A stretch of 64,000 bases of DNA, taken from positions 28,891,674 to 28,955,673 of the forward strand of contig OX463808.1 in the NCBI GenBank assembly GCA_949825045.1, written 5' to 3'. Position 1 is the stretch's first letter. Each line of letters begins with the position of its first letter. This stretch comes from Argyresthia goedartella. Its lineage: Eukaryota; Arthropoda; Insecta; Lepidoptera; Argyresthiidae. This document shows, piece by piece, positions 10,314 through 22,538 of this stretch. The notes beneath the pieces are model-generated. The model was given only the letters and a program-made list of their open reading frames with translations. It searched no databases and was not told where the DNA came from. A program made the translations under genes and the position numbers.

Positions 10314-10936
10314 TATATGAAACGACTGTTACAATTTAAGCCATACGACGAAATAAAATAAATTGCAGTACTCAGTTAATAAACTTCCATGATAATTGTA
10401 TCAGCGAATAATAACTTAAATAACTGTCATATGAAATTGTATGACAAGAAAAAATAATAAATTGAATAACTGGTGAACTCGGCACAACTGTGCCCTGCCA
10501 ATCCGTATGGGAAAAGGAGTGACGGTGTGAGATGAGAAATAAGTGCCAAAAATATGCTCCACGTCACAAAGTTAATTCATTGCTAATTAATACTAACGTG
10601 TAATATGCGCCAACTAAAGCCACGGGTTAATTGGGTTAAAAATTCTAGCAGTGTAAAGCTTAATTACTCAGCGTGGTTTAGTATCAATAAAAAAATTGTT
10701 CAAGAAACCCTCTTTGAGAGAACATTAAGTACGGAATGCGAATGTGGCTGGAGATTTGGTAACTTATACTTAGGTAGTTAAAAAGGTGACTGGTTACTTT
10801 TTTATTTTGGAATGAAGAAATACTTAGTTGGTAAAATGGACCATCGTAGAAACGGAAAAAAATGTGGTAGGAAAGGAAAATTTGTTTTATTTGTGAACTT
10901 CTGGTATTACACGTTTTGTATTTTGAAATAGTGTGA

Positions 10937-11600
10937 ATGTCTTTCTTTGGTATATGTTGGACCAGTTGCCCAAATGCCCAGTTAGCGAAATCGCACCTGA
11001 ATGTAGCGGTCATCCCCAATGACTGGCTTGTGAGGACGTTAGTTCGGGAGAAACAGCGGGAGGAGGTATGTGACGAAAAAAATAACCTAGTCCTGGAATT
11101 CGATCACATGCGTTTTGCCAGAAACAAGGTGAGATTCACCTACTTCCGCCAAGAAACTGGGTCATGGCTGAGAAAACTTATGGGAAGGGGGCTGCTGATT
11201 CGTGATGGTTGACGCGTCGGAGATGCCCAAACTCGTCATGGCAGCGGTCTGGCTCCCCGATGTTGTGGAAAGCAGCATTCAGGATCTCAGGCACTACTTG
11301 GCGCGGGCAAACCGGCGCGACACCGACTGAGCGTCTTTTCAATAAGGGTGAAATCCAGGACACCAAAACAGATTCCCGATATACCAGAAGAAGTCATACC
11401 GGTATTAGAGAAACGCCAGTTGAAGCGGCGCTACAGTGCGGCCAGGTAAGACTTATTGTCAAGCGCACAGCAAGCAGGGGGGCAGCATCTGACCCCGTCG
11501 GGCAGCCGCTCGGAAGCCTTGCCCAGCGTAGGATAATCGCTGGATATGAAACACCTAGAGATTATCTACCCTCTGTTCATGGAGTCCATGCTTGACTCCG
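10937..11600 (+). other. Unresolved open frames, possibly retroelement-derived
   Basis: Two overlapping plus-strand frames lack stops for longer than expected in this composition: 10937-11212 and about 11204-11330, the second starting MVDASEMPKLVMAAVWLPD. The segment is GC-richer than its flanks and lies between two LINE tails (10107-10313 and 11850-12060), so it may be the decayed body of the second. I recognise no reverse transcriptase motif in it. Confidence 0.3.
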
Positions 11601-11849
11601 ATGCAGAGTAGCAAGAAACTCTTCCACCAGGAGAGCAAATGGACTAAAGCCCGGAAAATATATATGTTTACATTCCTAAGTATATCATTAAAAAAAATGT
11701 TAAAAATATAACCACATCACACATTAATTGCTTCCTAATGGAAGATCAAAGTAGCCCAGCTACGCAACATAATGAATTATAGGCGAGCAAGGAAGACTGC
11801 AAAAACATCAATCTTTTCTTATATAAATAAAAATTAAAAAAACAACTAG

Positions 11850-12060
11850 ATAAAGGGCCTGACAACAGGCCACTGCACACTTAACAATTACTTGAAAATT
11901 GCAGCTGCAACAGAAAGCAGCCTATGCAGGGGGTGCTTGGGAGGGGATGAGACCGTGGCGCACATGCTCCGTGAGTGCCCATCCACCAAAGAAACCGGGA
12001 TGGCGATCCTGGGAGCAGTGAGCAACATCCAAGCATCCAGGCCGGCTGAATTAGAAGTGA
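11850..12060 (+). pseudogene. LINE RNase H-side C-terminus
   Basis: One frame, starting after a stop at 11847, reads LTTGHCTLNNYLKIAAA, then SSLCRGCLGGDETVAHMLRE and CPS. The pattern LTGH..L..yL....LCR.C....ET..H.L.eCP is the hallmark end of Jockey/R1/LOA-type LINE polyproteins, spanning the end of the RNase H-like part and a zinc-knuckle-like motif. The upstream body is missing or unrecognisable. Confidence 0.75.
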
Positions 12061-12096
12061 TTCTCGTATTTCTCCCTCAATATATTGGATATATAT

Positions 12097-12360
12097 ATGT
12101 CGTAGCTATATCGTAGAATTTTCATGAAATAGCCAATAGTGGATTGGTCATTTCATGAAATGGCCAACCATTTCATGAAATAGTAAATTATATCATAAAA
12201 TTTCAGTAAGGGTTGAATTTCACGAAAACATGTATTTTTAAAAGTATTTGTATTCAGTACTACGTGGTGTTTTTTGTGATACACATGTAGTAGTTTTGCC
12301 CTAAAATATTTCTTCGTTCAATGAAAATTTTCATGATATGGTCAATTCTACGATATGGTT
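12097..12360 (-). mobile_element. MITE-3, copy 1
   Basis: The terminal inverted repeats centre on (T)ATCGTAGAATT..TTCATGA, at 12108-12134 and, complementary, at about 12325-12356. The interior matches the copy at 38875-39108 in the opposite orientation, sharing ATTTTAGGGC next to a GAACGAA block and CATGT..TTTCGTGAAATTCAACC. A third, truncated copy is at 45411-45465. It does not code for protein. Confidence 0.65.
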
Positions 12361-12365
12361 AATTC

Positions 12366-12923
12366 AATATCAATTTCAATTTGTTTATTGCAATAAATTA
12401 CATGTTTGATGAAGGTGTTACATTTTGCATCACTTAAGTACTATGTAATTTTACCCATAGGGTGTAGCAATTTAAAATAAAATAAAATAAGTATTTATGT
12501 GAAATAGTATGTACACAACCACAGTTAAATTAAGAGAAAATGAACATGCCTTTAGTTGTTAATAATAATACTGTAGAAATGCCGTTAATAATAATACTGT
12601 AGAAATTTTGGTCAGAATAAATTAATTGCATTTAGTTTGATATAGGTCATATAGGATTGGGAGATAATTTCAAAATGTCATATACACAGGATTCAATGTC
12701 AAAATTATAAAATTCTCATAAGCTATAAGGACTCATGAACACCAAAAGTTTCTTTAGTGCTTATAAATTTACGATATTCTAAGACTACTAAGGCTTCTGG
12801 TAACTTATTATTAACTTTTATGGCTGTCATTTTTGTTCCCCGAGAGAAGGCAATTGTCCTACATTGAGGAAGTTCCAGTTTCAGATGATTTCGTTCGTTT
12901 ATACGATTGCTGACACCAGGGGG
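12366..12923 (-). pseudogene. LINE C-terminus and 3' UTR (CR1/Jockey-like)
   Basis: On the minus strand, 12923 down to the TAG at 12723-12725 is an unbroken frame reading NRINERNHLKLELPQCRT, then AIKVNNKLPEAL. The pattern (R.N..L.lp..rt....S....g.k..NKLPe.l) is the usual end of lepidopteran CR1/Jockey-type LINE pol. Below it lies about 350 bp of apparent 3' UTR ending near 12366, with TTTGTTTATTGCAATAAATT at the tail. Confidence 0.65.
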
Positions 12924-13189
12924 TCTTAGAGGGAATTTTTCAGGGTAACGTTACAGGGTTACGACATACACATTCATCGACAATCCAATATATAACCATT
13001 TTCGACTATGGTGATCGGGCACATCACTTTTCGTTACAAACGCATAAAATAATTACAACATAGCGACAGTCAAAAATAAGTCTTACAATTTTAGGGACTT
13101 TGTTATACTATAAATTCTACCACTATCATCTTAATACTGAAAGTGTAATAATAAAGAACTATCCACACCAAGTTTAAAAAAATGCCTTG

Positions 13190-13620
13190 GTTCTTCCTTA
13201 GCAACAGGTAATTGCTAATCGGGCTAATTTAGAGAGAGACTAAAAAGTAGCATTAGCAGAACTACCAAACCACACCCAAAGAATTTCTAGAAATCTACTG
13301 ACTCTTCGTACCTCGGCGGTTTCTGCTCGCTCTCCGCTTTATAAGTTCACAACACGCAAGTGCTAGTGCCGCGGCTGCAGTAACGCCAACTAATTGCCAT
13401 TCAAAAAAGGCGAAAGACCGACTGAAAAGCTTTCCCGTATTCCGCTTTGATCTAAAAAAAAACTCTTTTGCACCTCCGTAAAGGGCCTTGATAAGCCCGC
13501 AGCAAAGGCGAGGTTAATAAGGTACTTTTGAAACAGGTGTGACGTGTGACTCGTAAGATAGGTGTAGGGGTGTCAACCCTCACTCTCTTTTTAATATTTC
13601 TTATGCGTCCTCATCAGAAA
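13190..13620. promoter_or_regulatory. Non-repeat island, possible regulatory sequence
   Basis: This stretch matches no repeat elsewhere in the window, has mixed composition, and carries homeodomain-like cores (CTAATTG, TAATTGCC) and a GATAAG core (CTTGATAAGCCCGCAGC). There is no open frame of note. The assignment is an inference from composition and short motifs only. Confidence 0.2.
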
Positions 13621-14240
13621 AGATATTTATTTTCCAGCCTCGTTAAGTAACAACCTACGGCGAATACATAAAATGACAACTGTAAAAAACAAACCAACAA
13701 TCAAGCAAACTTTGGTTTGTTTGATGTCATTTAGGAAATACGAAAGTTTTTCATTACAAACGTAACTTTGGTTTTTTTCTTGTTTGTTGGTCGACCAAGT
13801 AATACATATTTTCTTTTATTACATAACCTACCCCTGAGAAATTGTTACTTAATGCCTAATGCCATAATAATGCCTCGCCTTATGTAATTCTTTCCCTCGG
13901 GGCGTTTGTTTGATTGTCGTTGTTGAGGTTTTCGGAGTTCTTTGAGTTAACAATTTTAATTGTTACTTTACTAAACATTGAGAAATTACATGATCATATT
14001 CACCAATTATGCAGTGTGCCTATGCTTCAACAAAAGACAAATCTTTTGATAAGCCGTCTGAGTTTGGCAGTCATATAAAAACGTTTTTTATGGATTTAAC
14101 CACTGTTTCTCAACTCTTCGAACCAAACTATTCAATACTCAATTTAGCCCACTGTCCACTGGCCAGAAATCATGAAGTCCTTCTAAGAATGAAACTGACA
14201 TAACTAATCAAGATGTACAGATATATTTTTATATACATCA

Positions 14241-14258
14241 AGTAGTAGTAGTAGTAGT
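14241..14258. repeat. (AGT)n microsatellite
   Basis: There are six tandem AGT units (AGTAGTAGTAGTAGTAGT). No gene lies nearby. Confidence 0.9.
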
Positions 14259-14619
14259 ATTGCCCATTCGAAAATGTATCGTTAATAAAAACATCAAAAT
14301 TGCACATATTCCGAATAGAATAGTCATTGTAGGGGATCATTTGGCAGTACGTGAGAATACCTTCGCGCTAAAGCAAACTTCCGACTTCACACAACTTTTG
14401 ACACTTAGTGCCCTTAATACCCATACCATAACGTATACAATTATATGCATTTTAACACAATAGGTGAACGAGTCTGGTGTGGTTGTGAAGTGACGCCTGA
14501 TTTATGATGCGGTTCGGACACCCAGACAACAAAAACTAGTATTAAAAGAACAAAGAACACAAATGAATGTTAGTTACAATACGTACTGTAATTGTTTAGA
14601 CAAAGATTTCTACGACCAT

Positions 14620-14874
14620 TTATTTTGATCTCACTGACATCCCAAGCCTCATGATATAACCTTTAAGATGCCTAGTCCAAGAGTCATATTCCCTAAAACA
14701 TTCATAAGTTCTTATTACATTGCTAAATTCTAACTCAGGGTTGGTAGAGTCATATCTTTTACCATCAAATGCTTTACCGATAGTCTTTTCAAAGTTAATT
14801 TTTATGACATTTCTACAACAAAAGACGGACATTATAAAAGAAAAGGGACATTCCATAGTGTCCATTGCTGTCAT
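14620..14874 (-). other. Hypothetical 84-codon open frame
   Basis: An ATG-started minus-strand frame (MTAMDTMECPFSFIMSVFCC at the N-terminus) runs 84 codons in AT-rich DNA and has a fairly protein-like composition, with charged and aromatic residues mixed. It matches no family I know. It may be chance or an exon of an unknown gene. I see no convincing splice or promoter context. Confidence 0.15.
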
Positions 14875-15766
14875 TATGGCATTTGTTTTAACAACCTTCG
14901 GTGAAAACTGTTAGAAATGGTTTTTTCGTCAAATTAAGTTCTAACTTTGGTTACGCCTATTTAAGTCAAATCTGTGGAGTGGCAGTCTGTTTGTGTTCAA
15001 TTCCTTGTTTCATTGTTATTAGAAAAATAGTTTTGTGGACAGATTTGAAGTAAAGATACCGTATTGTCTCCAACAGTTCCGTATTTTTCAAAAGCGATCT
15101 CAAAGACGATGTCTTGCTGTTCGGGGCCCACATTTAATAAGCGCCGGCTCTAGGGCCTGTACGGACTGGCTTCCAGATGAATAAAGGTCTTGTTTACAAG
15201 GTTGCTGTTTTCAACACAATGTCGGCAATACATGGTGATCTTTGAGTGTTTTTTGTTTATTGTGGGGTGTAATATCATTTGTTTTAAATAGGTGACCATT
15301 AAGACTGCCGTGACATGCTTAATTTGAGCGTTGTTTGGATCGATTTTTGATTGTTTCGTCAAAAGATATGGCGTAAGTACCGTACGTACAAAATGTGGCT
15401 ACTTATTATCCATGTCAAGTTTAATGGACATTTTTAGTGAGGTAATCGATGTTAATAGTCACCAAAAATGAATACGACAAAATGGGTTGGATTGGAGGTT
15501 AAATATTATCACCTTTTTATTTAAACTCGTGTTTTATTTATCACAATCAATCTAATATAGGTACTATCGTCGCAAGAAATACTCAATGAACTCATATAAT
15601 TTGATACTAGATGTTAATTTTCTAGTTTTTGAACATGTTTTGAGAAATATTTTTTCCTATCAATGTCACAATTTGCCAGTACTTTTCTAGCTAGTTCTCG
15701 TGCTTGAGAATAGATACTGATATTTCACCTGTTATATGAACGAAGAGTCAGCCGATGCCATTTTAA

Positions 15767-15789
15767 ATATATATATATATATATTTAAA

Positions 15790-15852
<63 letters not shown>
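15767..15852. repeat. (TA)n microsatellite, left of mariner
   Basis: This is an almost pure run of alternating A and T with a few TTTAAAA breaks. The mariner at 15857 is inserted at its right edge, and the TA run resumes after the element at 17160. Confidence 0.9.
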
Positions 15853-15856
<4 letters not shown>

Positions 15857-17157
15857 GTCAGGTCATAAGTTCTGTCACACAATAAAAACTTTTGAATTTA
15901 GAACGCTGGCCACAAAAAAGTTTATTGAATTCGAATTTCGAATTTTTCATGAAAATGAAAATGTGTACTTTTTAGAATTTTCCTCATTTTTAAATATGGA
16001 GTGGACACTTAAAGAAGACCGTGTCGCAGTTATTGCGTTGCATCGTTGCGGTTACGCGCCAATGCAGATTTTCGACTTACTGAAAATTTTTAATATAACC
16101 AAAAGATTCGTTTATCGTACCATAAAACGATACAATGAAGACTCTAGTGTAGATGACAGGTCAAGAAGTGGTCGCCCTCGCTCTGTTAGGACTCCAGCAG
16201 TGATAAAAGCTGTGAAGGCGCGAATTCAAAGAAATCCCATACGTAAGCAGAAACTGATGGCCCTTCAGATGGGGTTAAGCAGGACCACGGTGAAAAGGGT
16301 GTTAAATGAAGACTTAGGGCTTAGGGCACATCGAAGAAAAACAGGACATCGTTTGGACGCTCGTTTAATGGACCTGAGGGTGAAGAGATGCCGCGCTTTG
16401 TTGAAGCGGTACGCGGGAAAAAAGCATCAGGAAATTCTTTTTTCGGATGAAAAAATTATCACCGTGGAAGAGAGCTACAACAAACAAAATGATAAGGTGT
16501 ACGCACACAGCAGTGAAGAAGCGAGCAACCGTATTCCGCGTGTCCAATGAGGTCATTTTCCATTCTCGCTCATGGTTTGATTGGGAGTCTCTTATTGGGG
16601 CTTAACTGAGGTACATTTTTGTGAGAAAGGCGTAAAAAAGAATGCAGTTGTGTATCAAAATACAGTCCTCAAGAACCTTGTGGAACCTGTTTCTCATACC
16701 ATGTTTAATAACAGGCACTGGGTATTCCAACAAGATTCTGCGCCAGCTCATAGAGCGAAAAGCACACAAGACTGGCTGGCGGCGCGTGAAATCGACTTCA
16801 TCCGGCACGAAGACTGGCCCTCCTCCAGTCCAGATTTGAGTCCGTTAGATTACAAGATATGGCAACACTTGGAGGAAAAGGCCTGCTCAAAGCCTCATCC
16901 TGATTTGGAGTCACTCAAAGCATCCTTGATTAAGGCAGCCGCCGATATTGACATGGACCTCGTTCGTGCTGCGATAGACGACTGGCCGCGCAGAATAAAG
17001 GCCTGTTTTCAAAATTGCGGGGGTCATTTTGAATAAACTTTATTACCATAAGAATCTATGTTTTATTAAGTTCATTTTGCTATATAAATGTTTACATAAA
17101 TAATTAACATGTCTAAATTATTTCATATTGCACATGTGACAGAACTTATGACCTGGC
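15857..17157 (+). mobile_element. Mariner element, full length (DD37D, maT-like)
   Basis: The element is 1301 bp with both termini present. The left end reads GTCAGGTCATAAGTTCTGTC and the complement of the right end reads GCCAGGTCATAAGTTCTGTC, with one mismatch in the first 20 bases. A TA duplication flanks it (15855-15856 and 17158-17159). Length, termini and target site all fit Tc1/mariner cut-and-paste elements. The host site is a TA microsatellite. The transposase inside has two stops, so the copy is non-autonomous but structurally complete. Confidence 0.93.
15996..17036 (+). pseudogene. Mariner transposase with two in-frame TGA stops
   Basis: A single frame of 346 codons runs from ATG 15996 (MEWTLKEDRVAV) to TAA 17036. 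In order there are helix-turn-helix DNA-binding domains with GRPRS between them, the first catalytic Asp in FSDEKI, the second in FQQDSAPAHRA and the third in SPDLSPLDYKIW. There are 37 residues between the second and third Asp, a DD37D spacing known from maT-like mariners. Only two lesions interrupt it, TGA at 16548-16550 (probably from CGA) and TGA at 16578-16580 (probably from TGG). Both are single transitions and there is no frameshift. An upstream GTG at 15963 is in frame, but the family start fits ATG 15996. Confidence 0.93.
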
Positions 17158-17159
17158 TA

Positions 17160-17182
17160 TGTATATATATATATATATATAT
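17160..17182. repeat. (TA)n microsatellite, right of mariner
   Basis: The TA run continues to the right of the mariner insertion, interrupted only by GTA. Confidence 0.85.
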
Positions 17183-17189
17183 TTATGTA

Positions 17190-20100
17190 CATGTACTCTT
17201 ACATCGTTCAACGTGAGCAAGATCGAAATCGATAATCAGTGTCGATGCGGACTTGCACAGCACTATGACAAAGTTGCCAGAGTGCGGGAAATGACCTCTG
17301 GCCATTGTGGCCATCAATTCTGACTTAGACTTAATAAGTAAATGATATTAACAAATCAATCGAGTCGATGTTTGAATTTAAAGTTTAATTTTAAAACTCC
17401 TATCGCGTCGTAGCGTCTCCCGATGGATGAAAAAGAAAAATAAAGAGAAATTGAGAAAAACCAAACAATTAGGTGAACTGTCATCGGCAGTGCTACGGAG
17501 GATGATAAAAATCCAACTTCGGGGATCTTCGTTAGAGAGTTGGAGGGCGTACTCAAATATTGATTATTGATCCGCACATTCGGTGGCACAGGGGAGGTGT
17601 GGAATCTCAAAGATTTTAAAATAAATGCCTGATGAACTTTCCTATGTGACGGAAGCTTCTTCCGGTTTACGGCAATATTGAATGAAATATTACATTCATC
17701 ATTCATGTTTATTCAGAAATCTTGAATACGCTTTCATTGTATATTATTTACGTACATAAATTATTTGTCAGTTCAAGTTCAGAGTTAATTAAACACAACA
17801 TACCGTGAAGTACAAATTCTATTAGCGAAATCTCCGTCTTATCGCTACAATCTCAATATCCTTTCTGAAAGCAATCGCAGAGCCATCGCTGTGCAAGTAT
17901 TAACACCATAAGCTGAACACAAAACTAATTGCACAAAATGTGCTCATTCAGTTACAAAACAACGTATAAAAATACGACAAAGGGCAGATTAGGGAGGATC
18001 CTGATTGCTGCAAGATAAATTTCGTGTTTTCCTATTCGCTTAGTGAACTGGGAGATTAAGATTCTGCAGATAAGAGACAGCTGTAAGTTTGGGGGTCACT
18101 GTTGTTGCGACTTTGGTGGATCAAAACTGTTTTCTCGTGCTAGATGAGGCTATGAGTAAGGTCTTCCGCACATGGAACTACGCGTCGACGCTTCTACGAC
18201 TGCGACGAAACTCATATGCCCATATAAATAAGGTTCCAAACAATTTGCAAGGAACTCAAACAAATGAAATGAAAGGAAACTCAAATGCAATTCTAAAGTA
18301 TGGGGAGTCTTGTAAATGAAACAGTTTTTAGAGGTTTGTATGAATCTAAGACTGCTTTAAATATAAATCGATGGACCAGAGTGCATCGGGGATAAAAATA
18401 TTACATAAACAAGGGTTCAATGAATCTTAGGCAGTAAACAACGTCTACTTACGAGTACGTCTTCATAACTAAGCGGCAGTTGTTCTCAAAGTGCGTGCAC
18501 TAGGTACGACAAAGGCTTTTCTTCATGAAAAGGCCTAACCAAACAAATTATTGAGTCAAACGTATACAATGCACATTGTATCTCTTTCTCGCAATAGTGC
18601 TGCCCCGCTCGCGTACAGTCGCGCACACATTAGGGTACACGTATAAGCTGCTTATTGTATTTTTATAGTTATTTTGATCGGTCCGCACACAAAGTTCATT
18701 GTATGGATTATCCGATATGAATACAAAATGGGGTATTACGTTATTGTGCGCGAATGTACACAGCTGATGGCAGTTGGAAACAATGCTGCTGTATGTTTGC
18801 GAATCCCGGTAAAATGTATTGTCCCGTTTGAATTTTTTAATAACTTGTAAATATGGGAGCGTGCTCTCTATTACGTACAAAAGGTTACAATAATCTGGCA
18901 TTTGGTACTTTCAATTTGTATTTTATGTGCCTGTTTGCTATTTAACTAATTGTTTCGGTCAAGCGACCTAATCAAACGTGAAGTACCTAATATTGTAAGA
19001 TAATTTCAATAACTGTGTAATTTGGTATCCAATGATAGATTTTTATAAACCTAGGTACTCTTATAAACGGGATTCATGTACACAGAACATATCCAATTAT
19101 AACGAGTAGAAGTAGAATATTAGAATCAAATATCGAATGAAATGAATGATACAAATACACTCTCCACAAAACTCTTTCGCGTCATAAATCAACAATAACA
19201 TTCCAAATTAAACGTAAACTCGTACATTAAAGTAATAATAAAAAATAACAATGCAGCAAATGAAAATCTTCTCTTTACACGCGTTGAACTAAAGAATGCC
19301 ATAGACAATCTGGCACCATAAATCATAGAGTATAGAAGAAAGCAGAGAGTACCGCCCTATCGTTTTGAAACGGCCTGATGCGAGTTTGCATTTAAATTAT
19401 GTGACAACCCTAAACAATGACAACGGCGCCGCGTGAAAAAATCGCTTCATTCGCTAATGGATTTTGTTCTCAGAAATTAATTTGGGGTACTCGACAAAGT
19501 GTGTACACACCTAATAAGTGACAGACAACCCTATATATTTAGGGTTAGCTCTGTATTTTTATATCAAAAAATGCCACAATGCGTACAACTGACAGTAGAT
19601 CAAGTTTAAACTAAGCTTGTAACGTCCGTACAGAATTAGTAATTAAAAATTATAAGTGTTTTTTAACGAATAATCCCTATTTTCACTTACATACATAGTT
19701 CGGTTTGAAAAATGTTCTTCAAGAAAATGTAATATAATTGTACAGAATTCAGGTATCACCACTATAAAAGTGTAAACCCTAGGAACTAACTCCCATTACT
19801 TTGGAGCGACAAAACTCTAAGCTCTCCGAGCCGCGTTGCGGGGTGAAGTGCCATTGTTTTGCAGCCCTAGCTAACTTTTAATTTATTAACGCAAGGGTTG
19901 CCGCCTATAAAAATTAGTTTTATTGTTTGTTACCATCTTTGCCAACGTGATAACAATATCGCTGTTAGAATTCAAGTATAGAATACGATGGCAATTTTAT
20001 TTTGACCCTTCGCTTCTCTAAATCTTGAAGATTCATGGGCTTACTGAAACTGGTTTTATAGGTGCACGGTATGCGGTATAATGAAGATTTTGAGTCAAGT

Positions 20101-21040
20101 GCCTGTTCTATTCAGTTTTATGTCCTGCTAAACATTGAGACAACGGTTTTGGATGAGTTTTGTATGAAACCTGTTTTAATTTTAAATAGCGTGTGATTTA
20201 GTGCAATGTGAATATACCTTTGTGACTTTTTTATGCGGTGACTAGACAAAGAGATCAACTATAAATTGTTCAAGTGATTTTAGTTTACTGAATTGTTGTT
20301 CTAGCTAGATTAATAATGCTTTGTCGAAACTAGGACATGAAACTTGATACGTCACGTGATATTTTGAAGAACAACATGTGGTACCTAAAATACTCAGACG
20401 ACGCATAACAGAGAAGAAAAAATTCGCCCAAAATGTCCACCGTAACAAAATTACAATCATTCGTCAGGATTAAAAAACTTTATAGTGTCCACCTCGACCT
20501 TATGGGTTTAAAAATAACAAAAATAAAAAATAAGAAAATCTCCAAAAGTCAACAATGAGACTCAATAAGATGAAATAAAATATCGGTCCGTGAATGGGCT
20601 ACATTACGGATAGGGTCGGCGTATTTACATTTCGTCCGTAGAAAAGTTTTTTTAACGAATAATCGAATGTATAAGAGACCGAATTGGAAATATGGGAAAC
20701 CTCGAGGGAAAATTGCGGGCGGGAGTAGTGGGTAAGTTAGACCGATGGGAAAGGTTGTGGAAAATGGTAAAGTTTGTGAACCACTGGTTGTTTGTTTAAA
20801 CTTATTTTTATCGGAGATCGACTTAAGACATACTGTTGCATTTTACTATTTAACTCTTTCATTTCTTTGAATGGGGCACCTAAAAACCGTTTCTTTCTAA
20901 ATAGGTAATTATAGGTAGTAATTAATGAGATTTTTACTATCAATGATCAAAAAATTTACCAACTTTTTACAAAGAGTGAAATAGAAACTACCTATAGTGC
21001 GTGCCTAGATAGCTGGAACAAACATGATAGCTTAAAAGTT
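17190..21040. other. Long unassigned stretch
   Basis: No gene, terminal repeat or recognised LINE/SINE motif was found in about 3.9 kb. Open frames are short and without family resemblance. A subregion at about 19795-19990 is non-repetitive and holds CCATTGTTTT, TTTTAATTTATTAACG and GATAACAAT, which resemble SOX and homeodomain sites. That is too weak to annotate. Confidence 0.45.
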
Positions 21041-21043
21041 ATA

Positions 21044-21150
21044 CATACATACATACATATGCCCACGCCTATTCCCGGAAGAGGGGTAGGCAGAGACCAA
21101 AGACCTCCACCTGCTACGATCCTGGCATACATGTCTCGCTTCCTCAAGAT
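21044..21150 (-). pseudogene. LINE 3' end with (ATAC)n tail
   Basis: On the minus strand the frame reads QDRSRWRSLVSAYPSS, a closing pattern of RTE-like LINE pol, followed by an ATGT repeat tail (ATAC on the plus strand, about 21044-21058). I recognise the plus-strand text CCACGCCTATTCCCGGAAGA as part of a widespread lepidopteran repeat. Only the extreme 3' end is present. Confidence 0.65.
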
Positions 21151-21605
21151 AGGAAAGTTATATATATGATAATATGGATAGAGATAGAGATAGAATATTA
21201 GAATAACCGCTTTTGTGGTCCTTTCCTTACCCTTTATTGAATCAGTCCGTCGCTGGAGCCGATTCCTTCTTTAGCCGAAGCGTGTTTGAATGGGCAAGAA
21301 AATTTAGTTTACCAAAGTTACCGCTTCCAATTTGAATAAGGGCGACGTTATTTATTGTCACTTTTTGAATCGGAAGGTTAGGGTTTCTTTGGAGTCGAAG
21401 GTTTCGAATAATTGTTGGTGGAAATCGTTTAATTTTGAATTAAGTAGATATACGTATCGGTTGTAATACCTACCGTTGATAGTATTAATGGGGAGTACAG
21501 AATATCGTTTACTTGTATTTTATTCCGGAACCAAAATCTTTCCTACATGTACCACTTCTTTTCAAGGCATTAATAACGTTGGCAACTGTAGATACACCTT
21601 ATACC

Positions 21606-21650
<45 letters not shown>

Positions 21651-21651
21651 A
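21606..21651. repeat. (TA)n microsatellite
   Basis: About 45 bases of alternating TA with one C substitution. Confidence 0.9.
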
Positions 21652-21880
21652 GTATATTTCGTAGACACAAAGGCGAGCTTATCTCTAACAAGAGATTTCT
21701 TCCAGCAAACCATGATGGGTTGGAAAGGTGATGATTGAGCGGGGGAAGACCCGAGCTTACAATAAAACCCTAGAAGTAGATGCTATGAGAACATACTATA
21801 TACAAACAATACATACTGGTCACCCTAATAGCTAAAAATAGACTGCACACACAAGTTCTTACATACAACGCATCAATCTA

Positions 21881-22191
21881 CACCGTGAATTTTAAGACAC
21901 TCTAAAGCCGAAACCTGGTTCGTGTATACCGCCGACACTATTCAGTGGTGGCACAATTTTCCAAATCGGGTGAAAAAAAACTCGAAAATTGAGCCAACTT
22001 TTAGTGAAAAGTTGATTCAATTTTCTAGTTTTCTTAGAAAGAACTCGAAAATTGAATCGACTTTTAGTTAAAAGTAGACTCAATTTTCGAGTTTTTTTTC
22101 ACCCTATTTGGAACATTGTGCCACCACTCGATATTGTCGACGGTCTACATCAACCATGTTTCGGCTTTAGAGTGTCTTAAAATTCACGGTG
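21881..22191. mobile_element. MITE-2, foldback element with TA target site
   Basis: The 311-bp element is almost entirely self-complementary. It starts CACCGTGAATTTTAAGACAC and ends with the exact complement of that sequence. TA flanks both sides (21879-21880 and 22192-22193). Inside, a second nested palindrome is built from ACTCGAAAATTGA and AGTTGATTCAATTTTC blocks. The arms are slightly diverged from each other in the GTGGCACAA part. It has no coding capacity and would need a Tc1/mariner-type transposase from elsewhere. Confidence 0.88.
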
Positions 22192-22538
22192 TATATAAAC
22201 CATCAATCCAATCAATAATGTATAATAGTCGAATGCAGTGAAAATATATGTTATCCAGGAATACATTCCGCGTCAGTCCCATACCACATAGTACACATTT
22301 CGCGTCAGAATCTCAGTCAGCTCACACCCGCAGTACAATAACGCAAATGCGTGTAATCCACCAACAATACAGGGTAATGATGCTGGCACTGCAAGAAAAA
22401 AGTAAGGGTTAACAGCGATCCTTTGGGATGTGGGTTCAGTAGGTTAGTCTATCGGTTAAGTTTTAACCGATAGACTTGTTGTTAAGGTTAAATAAGCAAT
22501 CAATATAAGCAATAAGAATGTTGTTATTATTTAAAAAA

